Shown: one piece after another, positions 1 through 5,862 of the stretch
How the letters are laid out: each line of letters opens with the position of its first letter
Numbering within the stretch: position 1 is the stretch's first letter
Origin: Candidatus Tayloriibacteriota bacterium
GTDB taxonomy: Bacteria > Patescibacteriota > Minisyncoccia > Phycocordibacterales > UBA11359
Direction: 5' to 3'
Length of the DNA stretch: 6,862 bases
NCBI GenBank assembly: GCA_003455555.1
Contig: DMQX01000010.1
Coordinates: 1,853 to 8,714 of the forward strand
Notes under the pieces: generated by a model
Told to the model about the DNA's origin: nothing
What the model saw: the letters and a program-made list of their open reading frames with translations, nothing else
The model's database searches: none
Position numbers and translations under genes: made by a program

Positions 1-489
1 GAAGTGACTGTTAACGGTTCTGTTGTGACTGTAAAAGGTGCAAACGGCACTTTGACACGGACAATTCAACCTGAGATCGAAGTAAAAGTTGTTGAGAAGG
101 AGATAATTGTTTCTCTCAAAACTGAAACTCCAGAATCAGCTGTACTTTGGGGTACCGTTTCATCACATATCAGCAACATGGTAGAAGGTGTTAACACGCC
201 TTTTGTAAAACGACTTTTGGTTGAAGGTGTTGGATATAAGTGGGAAGTAAAAGGGGATACTTTGCACCTGAACCTCGGCTTCTCACATCCTGTCGCTGTT
301 AAAATCCCTGCGATTGTAAAAGTCGTTATTGAAAAAGGCATTCTCGTATCGACAAGTATTGATAAGGATGCTCTTGGACAGTTCGTCGCCTACGTTCGAG
401 CTTTCCGAAAGCCTGAACCTTTCAAGGGAAAGGGTATTCGATACGAAGGTGAAGTAATCCGCCGAAAGGAGGGCAAGAAAACTGCATAA
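1..489 (+). CDS. rplF: 50S ribosomal protein L6, 5' partial
   Basis: Large-subunit ribosomal protein L6, which binds 23S rRNA near the factor-binding site. The reading frame is open from base 1 (Glu-Val-Thr-Val-Asn-Gly), which corresponds to the segment about 15-20 residues into a normal L6, so the true start lies upstream of the window and the GTG at position 4 is an internal valine. Both L6 repeats are present. The C-terminal family signature is clear at positions 409-480 (PEPFKGKGIRYEGE followed by a basic RRKEGKK tail). It is followed after 6 nt by rplR, the normal spc-operon order. A purine-rich AAGGAGG at 466-472 encodes the basic tail and is 23 nt from the next ATG, too far to serve as its ribosome binding site. 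Arg is mostly CGA (5 of 7), as in the rest of this operon. Identity is certain; only the N-terminus is missing. Confidence 0.97.
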   Translation, partial: EVTVNGSVVTVKGANGTLTRTIQPEIEVKVVEKEIIVSLKTETPESAVLWGTVSSHISNMVEGVNTPFVKRLLVEGVGYKWEVKGDTLHLNLGFSHPVAVKIPAIVKVVIEKGILVSTSIDKDALGQFVAYVRAFRKPEPFKGKGIRYEGEVIRRKEGKKTA

Positions 490-495
490 TAATAT

Positions 496-846
496 ATGAA
501 AAAACTCAACGTAAAAGCAGATTCACGACAACGCCGACACGCTCGCATCCGAGCTCGGATTTCTGGCACCATGGAAAAGCCTCGTCTTTCTATTTTTAAG
601 TCAAACCGACATATCTATGCTCAGCTTATTGACGATGCCAGCGGCAAGACTATTATCGGTATTTCTTCTGAGAAAGCTGAAGGCAAGACTATGACCGAGA
701 AATCAAAATCACTCGGTGTTATGATTGCCAAGGAAGCTCTTGGAAAGAAGATCAGCAAGATCGCTTTTGACCGAGGAGGTTTCAAGTATACTGGCAAGAT
801 CAAATTATTTGCCGATGCTGCACGCGAAGGCGGACTAAAGTTTTAA
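496..846 (+). CDS. rplR: 50S ribosomal protein L18
   Basis: Large-subunit protein L18, which binds 5S rRNA and helps dock it in the central protuberance. The 116-residue product has the usual family length. It has the basic N-terminus (RQRRHARIRARISGT at about 11-25), the KPRLSIFKSNRHIYAQLIDD strand region, the AKEALGKKI helix and the closing FDRGGFKYTGKIKLFADAAREGGLKF region typical of L18. ATG at 496 is the only start that keeps the conserved basic N-terminus. The 6-nt gap after rplF (TAATAATAT context) has no Shine-Dalgarno motif, so initiation probably depends on coupling to rplF or on AU-rich context. It lies between rplF and rpsE as in nearly all bacteria and is presumably co-transcribed with them. 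Confidence 0.97.
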   Translation: MKKLNVKADSRQRRHARIRARISGTMEKPRLSIFKSNRHIYAQLIDDASGKTIIGISSEKAEGKTMTEKSKSLGVMIAKEALGKKISKIAFDRGGFKYTGKIKLFADAAREGGLKF

Positions 847-862
847 TACAATCGGAATAAGC

Positions 863-1627
863 ATGGAAAATACACAACCACAAAATAATACCGCTCCAGC
901 AGCACCAGTTACAGCTAAACCAGTTGCACCTACTGTTTCAGCAACGACTCCTGGCTCTGCTCCACGACCTGCAGCTGCTCCTTCACGAAGCGGAAGTTTT
1001 GGTGGTGGACGAGATATGAAGAAAAATACTGGCCGACGATCTACTCGACCGGAAAAAGTTAAGTCTGAATTTGATCAGCGCATTTTGAATATTCGACGTG
1101 TTGTGCGCGTGGTGACTGGCGGACGACGATTTAGTTTCTCCGTCGCTATTGTTATTGGAAATCACAAGGGTTCAGTTGGAGTTGGTACCGGAAAGGGACT
1201 CGATACCGCTCTGGCTATTGATAAGGCACTTAAAAATGCCAAGAAAAATGTTATCAAAGTGAACTTGGTAAAAGGCAACTCGATCGCTCACGAAATTTCA
1301 CTTAAATACTCAAGTGCTCGTATCGTGATTCGACCTGCAGAGGGAAGAGGTCTTATCGCTGGTTCTGCTATTCGAGATATTTTTGAACTCGCCGGCATTT
1401 CTGACGTTTCAGCCAAGATTCACTCTCCAAGTAAGAACAAACTCAACATTGCTCGAGCAACTATTTTGGCGCTCGCACAACTTAAGCCTTCGAAAGTTTC
1501 TATGACCAAAGCTGTTGAAGCTGCACCGGCTGCGCCTGTAGCTGTTGCAAAACCAGTAGCTGCGCCTGCAAAGCCAGAAGTAAAGCCTGCTGCTCCTGTA
1601 AAACCAGTAGCCCCAAAAACGAAATAA
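863..1627 (+). CDS. rpsE: 30S ribosomal protein S5 with long low-complexity tails
   Basis: Small-subunit protein S5, which contacts helices of 16S rRNA and affects decoding accuracy and mRNA entry. The conserved core spans about residues 68-210: an RNA-binding domain at 70-135 (FDQRILNIRRVVRVVTGG, then GNHKGSVGVGTGKG, then ALKNAKKN) and a C-terminal domain at 145-210 containing RPAEGRGLIAGSAIRDIFELAGI. The protein is 254 residues against roughly 165 in E. coli. The excess is an Ala/Pro/Thr-rich N-terminal tail (1-63) and an Ala/Pro/Lys-rich C-terminal tail (214-254, repeats of KPVA/KPAAP type). Such tails are seen in Patescibacteria, but their role is unknown. Upstream context GGAATAAGC before the ATG is at best a weak ribosome binding site. 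The next gene is rplO after only 6 nt, leaving no room for rpmD (L30). Twelve of 17 Arg codons are CGA. Confidence 0.96.
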   Translation: MENTQPQNNTAPAAPVTAKPVAPTVSATTPGSAPRPAAAPSRSGSFGGGRDMKKNTGRRSTRPEKVKSEFDQRILNIRRVVRVVTGGRRFSFSVAIVIGNHKGSVGVGTGKGLDTALAIDKALKNAKKNVIKVNLVKGNSIAHEISLKYSSARIVIRPAEGRGLIAGSAIRDIFELAGISDVSAKIHSPSKNKLNIARATILALAQLKPSKVSMTKAVEAAPAAPVAVAKPVAAPAKPEVKPAAPVKPVAPKTK

Positions 1628-1633
1628 ACTACC

Positions 1634-2242
1634 ATGGATACCATACTTTTTAAAAGAATACACAAGAACAAGCGCAGTATCGCAGTAGGCCGAGGAGGTA
1701 CTCGAGGCAAAACTTCAGGCCGAGGTACAAAGGGTCAGAAAGCTCGTTCAGGTCACAAAATCCGACCAGAAATTCGAGACTTTATTAAGCGCATTCCTAA
1801 ACTCCGAGGACGAGGCAAAAACAGCAACCGAGGTATCGTAGAAAAGCCAATGGCTGTTTCTCTTACAGTTATCGAAGCTGCGTTTAAAGTAGGGGATGAA
1901 ATTAATCCTTCAACCCTCCGACTAGCCGGTCTCATCCGATATCGAGAATCTTCTGTTGCGCCGGTTAAAATTCTCGGCGGTGAACTCACCAAGAAACTTA
2001 CATTTTCAAACGTTCTTGTTTCTGAAACAGCAAAAGCTCTTATCGAAAAAGTTGGCGGCGCAATCAAGCCTTGGGTTACAATTTCCGTAAATCCAAAGAA
2101 AGTTGCCACACATCCTTCAGTGAAAGTAGAAAAGAAACCGGAAGTGAAAGCAGAAGTTAAAAAAGAGAAGAAAGAAGCAAAGAAAGAGAAAGCTCCGGCA
2201 GCTAAAGTCGAAAAAGCAGTAAAGAAGCCTTCAACTAAATAA
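1634..2242 (+). CDS. rplO: 50S ribosomal protein L15 with Lys-rich C-terminal tail
   Basis: Large-subunit protein L15, a late-assembly protein with an extended N-terminal arm that threads through 23S rRNA. The N-terminal arm is recognisable (VGRGGTRGKTSGRGTKGQKARSGHK, residues 18-42), as is the C-terminal L15 fold at about 70-155 (PMAVSLTVIEAAFKVGDEI, VKILGGELTKKLTFSNVLVS). The stretch that normally reads GFEGGQMPL..RLPKRGF is replaced by RPEIRDFIKRIPKLRGRG (44-61), without the Gly-Gly pair. Length is 202 residues against about 145 usually, because of a 47-residue tail (156-202) made almost entirely of Lys, Glu, Ala, Val and Pro. It starts 6 nt after rpsE with no Shine-Dalgarno site (TAAACTACC-ATG), so it is likely translationally coupled. 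CGA is used for 11 of 15 Arg. Confidence 0.95.
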   Translation: MDTILFKRIHKNKRSIAVGRGGTRGKTSGRGTKGQKARSGHKIRPEIRDFIKRIPKLRGRGKNSNRGIVEKPMAVSLTVIEAAFKVGDEINPSTLRLAGLIRYRESSVAPVKILGGELTKKLTFSNVLVSETAKALIEKVGGAIKPWVTISVNPKKVATHPSVKVEKKPEVKAEVKKEKKEAKKEKAPAAKVEKAVKKPSTK

Positions 2243-2253
2243 TATAAAACGAC

Positions 2254-3525
2254 ATGAATACCGCTTTCCAAAAAATTAAAATGATGTTTGCGGATCGGTC
2301 GTTGCGACGAAGAATTGTCTTTACTTTTTTTGCCCTAGCTATTTTCCGGGTACTTGCGGCTATTCCTATTCCTGGTATAGATACTGTGCAGTTGCAGAAT
2401 TTGCTCAACAGCAACCAACTTTTGAGTCTTTTTAACGTCTTTTCTGGAGGAGGTCTCTCACATCTCTCTATTGTCATGTTGGGCGTCGGTCCTTACATTA
2501 CGGGCTCTATTATCATGCAGCTCCTCACGATCCTCTCACCGCGCCTTAAAGCCCTATATCAGGAGGAAGGGGAAGCGGGCCGCAAGCGATTTAGTCAGTA
2601 CTCACGAATGCTCACCGTGCCGCTTGCAGCCATTCAGGGCTTCAGCTTTTTGATCTTGCTCGAACGACAGGGTGTTTTGCCTCAATTGGGAGTTTCATCA
2701 CTAATAGTAAACCTGGTTGTAATTATTGCTGGTTCAGTTCTGTTGATGTGGATCGGCGAATTGGTTACTGAGTTCGGTATTGGCAACGGTCTCTCGCTCA
2801 TCATTTTCGCTGGTATCATCGCTAGCGTACCAAGTACTCTCGGTCAACTTATTTTTGCTTATGATCCTGCTCAACTTCCGCTTTACATTGGTTTCTTGGT
2901 GGCGGCCATTCTGGTTATTATTGGTGTTGTGATAGTGACCGAAGCCGAGCGACCTATTCCCGTAACCTATGCCAAGCGCGTGCGTGGTATGAAAGTTTAC
3001 GGAGGCACTTCAACATATTTGCCGCTTCGAGTTAACCAAGCCGGCGTTATTCCAATCATTTTCGCTCTGTCACTTTTGCTTTTTCCTCAAATGATTTTCT
3101 CAGCACTTTCACACGTATCAAACGCTTTGGTCGCTCAGTATGCCACCATGGGTCAGACATTGTTTAATAACCCTTGGTTCTATGCCGCGATATACTTTGT
3201 TTTGGTTTTCGCTTTTACTTATTTCTACACAGCCGTGACTTTCGATCCCCACACTCTTTCAACTAACCTGCAGAAGAACGGTGCGTTCATTCCTGGCGTT
3301 CGACCTGGTCAGCCAACCGCAGAATACATCTCTAGTGTATTGACCCGCATTACTCTGGTTGGTGCGGTCTTTCTCGGTCTCATTGCGGTCTTGCCACTCA
3401 TTTTGCGAGCGGTCACCGGACTAACGTATTTGGCTATTGGCGGCACAGCACTCCTCATCGTGGTTTCAGTGGTACTCGATATTACGAAGAAGGTGGATGC
3501 GCAGATCTCGATGCGAGAATATTAA
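2254..3525 (+). CDS. secY: Protein translocase channel subunit SecY
   Basis: Central membrane channel of the Sec translocon, which with SecE and SecG passes unfolded proteins across or into the cytoplasmic membrane. The 423-residue product is of normal length and has ten hydrophobic segments, at about 20-42, 70-92, 118-138, 148-170, 177-197, 208-230, 262-285, 306-330, 367-387 and 391-412. Family landmarks are visible: AIPIPGID after TM1, the plug and GVGPYITGSIIMQLL in TM2, TEAERPIPV after TM6, and the cytosolic loop between TM8 and TM9 (LQKNGAFIPGVRPGQPTAEY) used for ribosome and SecA contact. ATG at 2254 follows rplO by 11 nt. There is no ribosome binding site, but a TATAAA at 2243-2248 precedes it. 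It is the last gene before a strong hairpin terminator. CGA supplies 10 of 18 Arg. Confidence 0.98.
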   Translation: MNTAFQKIKMMFADRSLRRRIVFTFFALAIFRVLAAIPIPGIDTVQLQNLLNSNQLLSLFNVFSGGGLSHLSIVMLGVGPYITGSIIMQLLTILSPRLKALYQEEGEAGRKRFSQYSRMLTVPLAAIQGFSFLILLERQGVLPQLGVSSLIVNLVVIIAGSVLLMWIGELVTEFGIGNGLSLIIFAGIIASVPSTLGQLIFAYDPAQLPLYIGFLVAAILVIIGVVIVTEAERPIPVTYAKRVRGMKVYGGTSTYLPLRVNQAGVIPIIFALSLLLFPQMIFSALSHVSNALVAQYATMGQTLFNNPWFYAAIYFVLVFAFTYFYTAVTFDPHTLSTNLQKNGAFIPGVRPGQPTAEYISSVLTRITLVGAVFLGLIAVLPLILRAVTGLTYLAIGGTALLIVVSVVLDITKKVDAQISMREY

Positions 3526-3567
3526 AAGCAAACAAAAAACACCTAATTGGTGTTTTTTGTTTGCTTT
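3525..3567. terminator. Strong, probably bidirectional, intrinsic terminator after secY
   Basis: A perfect 19-bp inverted repeat (3525-3543 with 3549-3567) with a 5-nt loop TAATT overlaps the last base of the secY stop codon. The apex is GC-richer (AACACC/GGTGTT), with an A-run on the left arm and TTTTTT on the right arm, so the apex can act as the hairpin and the outer arm as the U-tract. The symmetry means it could stop transcription from either side. It ends the ribosomal operon and isolates pyrE from read-through. Confidence 0.93.
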
Positions 3568-3572
3568 ACTAA

Positions 3573-3637
3573 ACTCTGGTTTTAGGTTAGGGTAGTGCCA
3601 GAGTCGGATGGTTCCGGCAAGCCTATACACGCGGCTT
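3573..3637 (+). promoter_or_regulatory. Structured leader upstream of pyrE: three consecutive stem-loops
   Basis: Three stems can be drawn by eye. ACTCTGG (3573-3579) pairs perfectly with CCAGAGT (3598-3604) across an 18-nt loop. GTCGGA (3603-3608) pairs with TCCGGC (3613-3618), one wobble, with a TGGT tetraloop. AAGCC (3619-3623) pairs with GGCTT (3633-3637) across 9 nt and runs into TTTT (3636-3639). The first two share bases 3603-3604, so they compete at the edge. The position between a terminator and the likely pyrE start suggests an untranslated leader that may control pyrEF by attenuation or protein binding. If translation instead starts at GTG 3595, part of this is coding. No known riboswitch consensus was recognised. 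Confidence 0.4.
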
Positions 3638-3657
3638 TTAGCGTGAATTTGAACCTT

Positions 3658-3664
3658 GAAAGGG
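3658..3664 (+). promoter_or_regulatory. Ribosome binding site that favours ATG 3670 as the pyrE start
   Basis: GAAAGGG lies 5 nt before ATG 3670. A closely similar GAAAGG occurs ahead of pyrF. The alternative upstream GTG at 3595 has only GGTTAGGGTA in front of it, a poorer match to the anti-Shine-Dalgarno sequence. Confidence 0.6.
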
Positions 3665-3669
3665 CTTAT

Positions 3670-4344
3670 ATGTTGAGAAATTCAGCAGGCTGGATTGCGG
3701 AGTATCAGAAGAAGGACGCCTATTGGCTTCACGACGGCAATTCAAAAAGGCCTCATGCCTTGCTTATCTCTGGTAAGCATAGCAACGGCTTTTTTAATAG
3801 CCGCCCTGTGATCGCCGATGAGCCGCTTCTTCGCGAAGCGGCCTCTGACCTGGTCGATTTGTTCATCATAAAAGGCGGTGATATCGAACATGTCGATCGT
3901 GTTGTTGGTCCGCAGACTGGGGCGACGAAATTGGCCGAGTTCTTGAGTGATGAAATCGGCAAACGTCGTAAACGTCCATGTCATTGGGCTTCGCCGGCAA
4001 AGCAAGGTGAAGGAGAGTTGAAGGCAATGGTCTTCAATGATCCCAAGCATATGGTTATGCCTGGCGAACGCGTTCTGTTGTGCGAAGACGTGCTTACGAC
4101 CGGTGGTAGTGTAGAACTAACAGCCAGGGCGGTCAAAGAAAAGGGTGGCATCATTTTGCACATTGTCCTCATTCTGGTCAACCGGTCTGGTCTTGTTACT
4201 GCTTACGATAACCTCATAGTGGCGCTCATCGACCGGAATATGCCGACATGGGAGCAGGCGGAATGCCCGCTCTGCGCGGCTGGTTCTGAAGCGATTCGTC
4301 CGAAGGGCATCCCCGAGTGGGCGCGCCTTAACGCAACTTACTGA
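3670..4344 (+). CDS. pyrE: Orotate phosphoribosyltransferase
   Basis: Cytosolic enzyme that joins orotate to PRPP to give orotidine 5'-monophosphate, the fifth step of pyrimidine synthesis. The diagnostic PRPP-binding loop is RVLLCEDVLTTGGSV, with its acidic pair at E139-D140 and the TTGGS phosphate loop at 143-147. Upstream lie SGKHSNGFFNSR (34-45, the substrate-side strand and loop) and VVGPQTGATKLAEFL, the family beta-strand/helix pair. With ATG 3670 the product is 224 residues, a normal length. An in-frame GTG at 3595 would add 25 residues that resemble no part of the family and overlap the hairpin leader, so the ATG is preferred. It is followed after 36 nt by pyrF, with which it forms UMP from orotate. 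It uses no CGA among 14 Arg codons, ends in TGA and is GC-richer than the ribosomal genes, which suggests a different origin. Identity is secure; the start is less so. Confidence 0.92.
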   Translation: MLRNSAGWIAEYQKKDAYWLHDGNSKRPHALLISGKHSNGFFNSRPVIADEPLLREAASDLVDLFIIKGGDIEHVDRVVGPQTGATKLAEFLSDEIGKRRKRPCHWASPAKQGEGELKAMVFNDPKHMVMPGERVLLCEDVLTTGGSVELTARAVKEKGGIILHIVLILVNRSGLVTAYDNLIVALIDRNMPTWEQAECPLCAAGSEAIRPKGIPEWARLNATY

Positions 4345-4370
4345 TCTCTCAACACCTCATTTTGAAAGGT

Positions 4371-4377
4371 AAGGTGA
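4371..4377 (+). promoter_or_regulatory. Shine-Dalgarno site of pyrF
   Basis: AAGGTGA lies 3 nt before ATG 4381, with a second purine-rich GAAAGG at 4364-4369. Upstream CACCT (4353-4357) is complementary to AGGTG (4372-4376), so a 5-bp hairpin could mask the site; that pairing is short and may be chance. Confidence 0.6.
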
Positions 4378-4380
4378 AGT

Positions 4381-5154
4381 ATGGTTCTGAATCTGCCAGT
4401 CCAGCAACGTTTGATCGTTGCTGCGGACTTCAAGCCCGTTACCGGCGCTGACCCAGTGCTTAACCCCAAGAAGTGGCGTAGCTGGGTTCGCGATAAAGTT
4501 CTTCGTCTATCTGACCAGCTCGCCAGAACTGGTGTGATCATCAAGGTCAATTCGGCTTTGCGGTCGGTCGGTTACGATCTCATCGACGAGATTCATGCAC
4601 GAGGGCTTCGGGTCTTCGCTGACCTCAAGCTCATCGACATCGATGGAACTCTCTCGACGGACGGCACACTTCTGACCGAGGCCAAGCCAGAGTTGGTGAC
4701 GGCAATGTGCCTCGCCGGCCCCAAGGCTTTGCTTGCGCTTAAGGCGGCTCTGCCCAAAACCGAGATCCTCGGCGTGACCGTCTTGACGAGTCTCACTGAG
4801 GCGGATGCACTCAGCATGTTTCATTGCTCTATTAATGAAGCCGCGGTCATGCTGGCCAAGATCGCTCGCGATGTCGGTTTGGGTGGTCTGATCTCGTCCG
4901 TCAAGGAGGCGCCTGCTCTACGGGCGGTGATTACCGAGGACATGACAGTCAACACTCCAAACATTCGGCCGAACTGGATAGTCGTGAAAGACGATGACCA
5001 GAACAAAGGCCGCTCGGCCACACCGGCTGAAGCCTTCCAGGCTGGAGTGAGTCGCATCGTTATGGGTCGACCGATCGTCGAGGCAACCAATCCGTATGAC
5101 GCTGTCATGCGCACTCTGAAAGAGATCGAAAAGGCTCTGGTTGCAGCGACGTGA
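4381..5154 (+). CDS. pyrF: Orotidine 5'-phosphate decarboxylase
   Basis: Cytosolic TIM-barrel enzyme that decarboxylates OMP to UMP, the last step of pyrimidine nucleotide synthesis. The active-site signature is intact: D16 in the first strand (LIVAADF), K55 (IIKVNSAL), and the catalytic DxKxxD at D81-K83-D86 in VFADLKLIDIDGT. Further family landmarks are GVTVLTS (131-137), TPNIRP (192-197, with Asn in place of the usual Gly), R211 with ATP at 213-215, and MGRPI (228-232) for phosphate binding. At 257 residues it is slightly longer than the common 230-240. The region between strands 1 and 2 (about 20-48) looks extended. It has a purine-rich ribosome binding site, unlike the ribosomal genes. 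Sampled 60-base stretches are about 57-60% GC against about 40-42% in rpsE and adk. Only 2 of 15 Arg are CGA and the stop is TGA. It pairs with pyrE in a two-gene unit closed by a terminator. Confidence 0.95.
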   Translation: MVLNLPVQQRLIVAADFKPVTGADPVLNPKKWRSWVRDKVLRLSDQLARTGVIIKVNSALRSVGYDLIDEIHARGLRVFADLKLIDIDGTLSTDGTLLTEAKPELVTAMCLAGPKALLALKAALPKTEILGVTVLTSLTEADALSMFHCSINEAAVMLAKIARDVGLGGLISSVKEAPALRAVITEDMTVNTPNIRPNWIVVKDDDQNKGRSATPAEAFQAGVSRIVMGRPIVEATNPYDAVMRTLKEIEKALVAAT

Positions 5155-5185
5155 TGTTTGAAACTCGTACATTTTAGTTTTTTTG

Positions 5186-5219
5186 AAGCCCGGTACCCAA
5201 AAAGTATGCGGGCTTTTTT
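5186..5219 (+). terminator. Intrinsic terminator after pyrF
   Basis: AAGCCCG (5186-5192) pairs perfectly with CGGGCTT (5209-5215). The stem continues with GTAC (5193-5196) against GTAT (5204-5207) past a single bulged G (5208), leaving the loop CCAAAAA. The right arm runs into six T (5214-5219). This is a classic forward-strand terminator that ends the pyrEF unit about 30 nt after its stop codon. Confidence 0.9.
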
Positions 5220-5220
5220 C

Positions 5221-5249
5221 TTACAAATTTCATATTTTTATGCTACGAT
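5221..5249 (+). promoter_or_regulatory. Probable adk promoter giving a leaderless transcript
   Basis: TTACAA (5221-5226) and TACGAT (5244-5249) are separated by exactly 17 nt, and TGC directly before the second box makes an extended -10. The box ends 6 nt before ATG 5256, so the usual start point falls on the A of the start codon. It sits immediately after the pyrF terminator, where a new promoter is needed. No ribosome binding site exists between it and the ATG, which agrees with a leaderless mRNA. The boxes are imperfect matches to the sigma-70 consensus. Confidence 0.6.
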
Positions 5250-5255
5250 ACGCTT

Positions 5256-5843
5256 ATGAATCCTAAGACATTTATCTTTTTTGGCCGGTCTGGTTCCGGT
5301 AAAGGCACGCAGGCACAATTACTCATTAAACATCTTGAAGCGGCTCATGCAGGGGAAAGGTTTGTGTATATTGAGACCGGCGCGAAGCTCCGTGAGTTTA
5401 TTCAAGAAATTGGTTTGACTCAAGATCTGACTTCGAAAACTATGTCTGAAGGCGGTCTTTTGCCTTCATTTTTGCCGATCTGGATCTGGACGAATACTTT
5501 CATCAGAAATTTGAACGGTAAGGAGCATCTTGTACTAGACGGTTTGGCTCGCCGCAAATATGAAGCTCCTATTTTGCATGATGCACTTAAATTTTATAAC
5601 CGTTTGTCTCCAGTCGTTGTCGTGGTCAACGTTTCTAAAGGGGAGTGTAAAAAACGGTTAGTGGCACGAAGTCGAGCTGATGACAAAACCAACGATGCGG
5701 AAAAGCGGCTCGCTTGGTACGATGACAACGTTGTGCCGACGATAGAATATTTCCGCGAGGATTCCTATTACAAAGTCATTGACGTAAACGGTGAACAGAC
5801 AGTTGAGAAAGTTTTTGCCGATCTTCTCGCCGCGCTCGGTTAG
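5256..5843 (+). CDS. adk: Adenylate kinase, short-LID form
   Basis: Nucleoside monophosphate kinase of the cytosol that interconverts ATP + AMP and 2 ADP. The P-loop is GRSGSGKGT (10-18). The AMP-binding region has TGAKLREF (41-48, R46), followed by MSEGGLLPSFL (63-73), and DGLARRKYEA (95-104) replaces the common DGFPRT..QA. The reduced LID contains RLVARSRADDKTNDAEKRL (134-152) with the catalytic-type arginines R134, R138, R140 and R151 and no zinc-binding cysteines. The 195 residues fit the short type. The substrate nucleotide is taken as adenylate from family and from its spc-operon position, but the altered DGLARRK segment leaves some doubt. It is normally next to secY; here pyrEF intervenes. 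It is followed after 19 nt by map. Two of 12 Arg are CGA. Confidence 0.9.
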   Translation: MNPKTFIFFGRSGSGKGTQAQLLIKHLEAAHAGERFVYIETGAKLREFIQEIGLTQDLTSKTMSEGGLLPSFLPIWIWTNTFIRNLNGKEHLVLDGLARRKYEAPILHDALKFYNRLSPVVVVVNVSKGECKKRLVARSRADDKTNDAEKRLAWYDDNVVPTIEYFREDSYYKVIDVNGEQTVEKVFADLLAALG

Positions 5844-5862
5844 TCGTTAGTATTTTTTTCAA

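Noticed and set aside
4..6. GTG at position 4 as the start of rplF
   Set aside because: The frame is open from base 1 and the protein begins in the middle of the first L6 repeat, so this is an internal Val of a gene cut by the window edge.
466..472. AAGGAGG as the ribosome binding site of rplR
   Set aside because: It lies 23 nt before the ATG and encodes the conserved basic tail of L6; the distance is too great for normal initiation.
1753..2271. 172-codon open frame on the - strand opposite rplO
   Set aside because: It is the antisense shadow of a Lys/Glu-rich gene, whose reverse complement gives Phe/Ser-rich sequence free of stops. No promoter, ribosome binding site or family resemblance was seen.
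3525..3567. The 19-bp inverted repeat as a transposon end or attachment site
   Set aside because: It is a single compact hairpin with a 5-nt loop and a T-run at the end of an operon, fully explained as a terminator. No second copy flanks the pyr genes.
3568..3669. PyrR binding site or known riboswitch upstream of pyrE
   Set aside because: Stems are present, but no recognised consensus could be identified by eye, so only a generic structured leader is claimed.
4507..5172. Several - strand open frames opposite pyrF
   Set aside because: They overlap a gene with an intact catalytic signature and arise from its higher GC content; none shows a domain or start signal.
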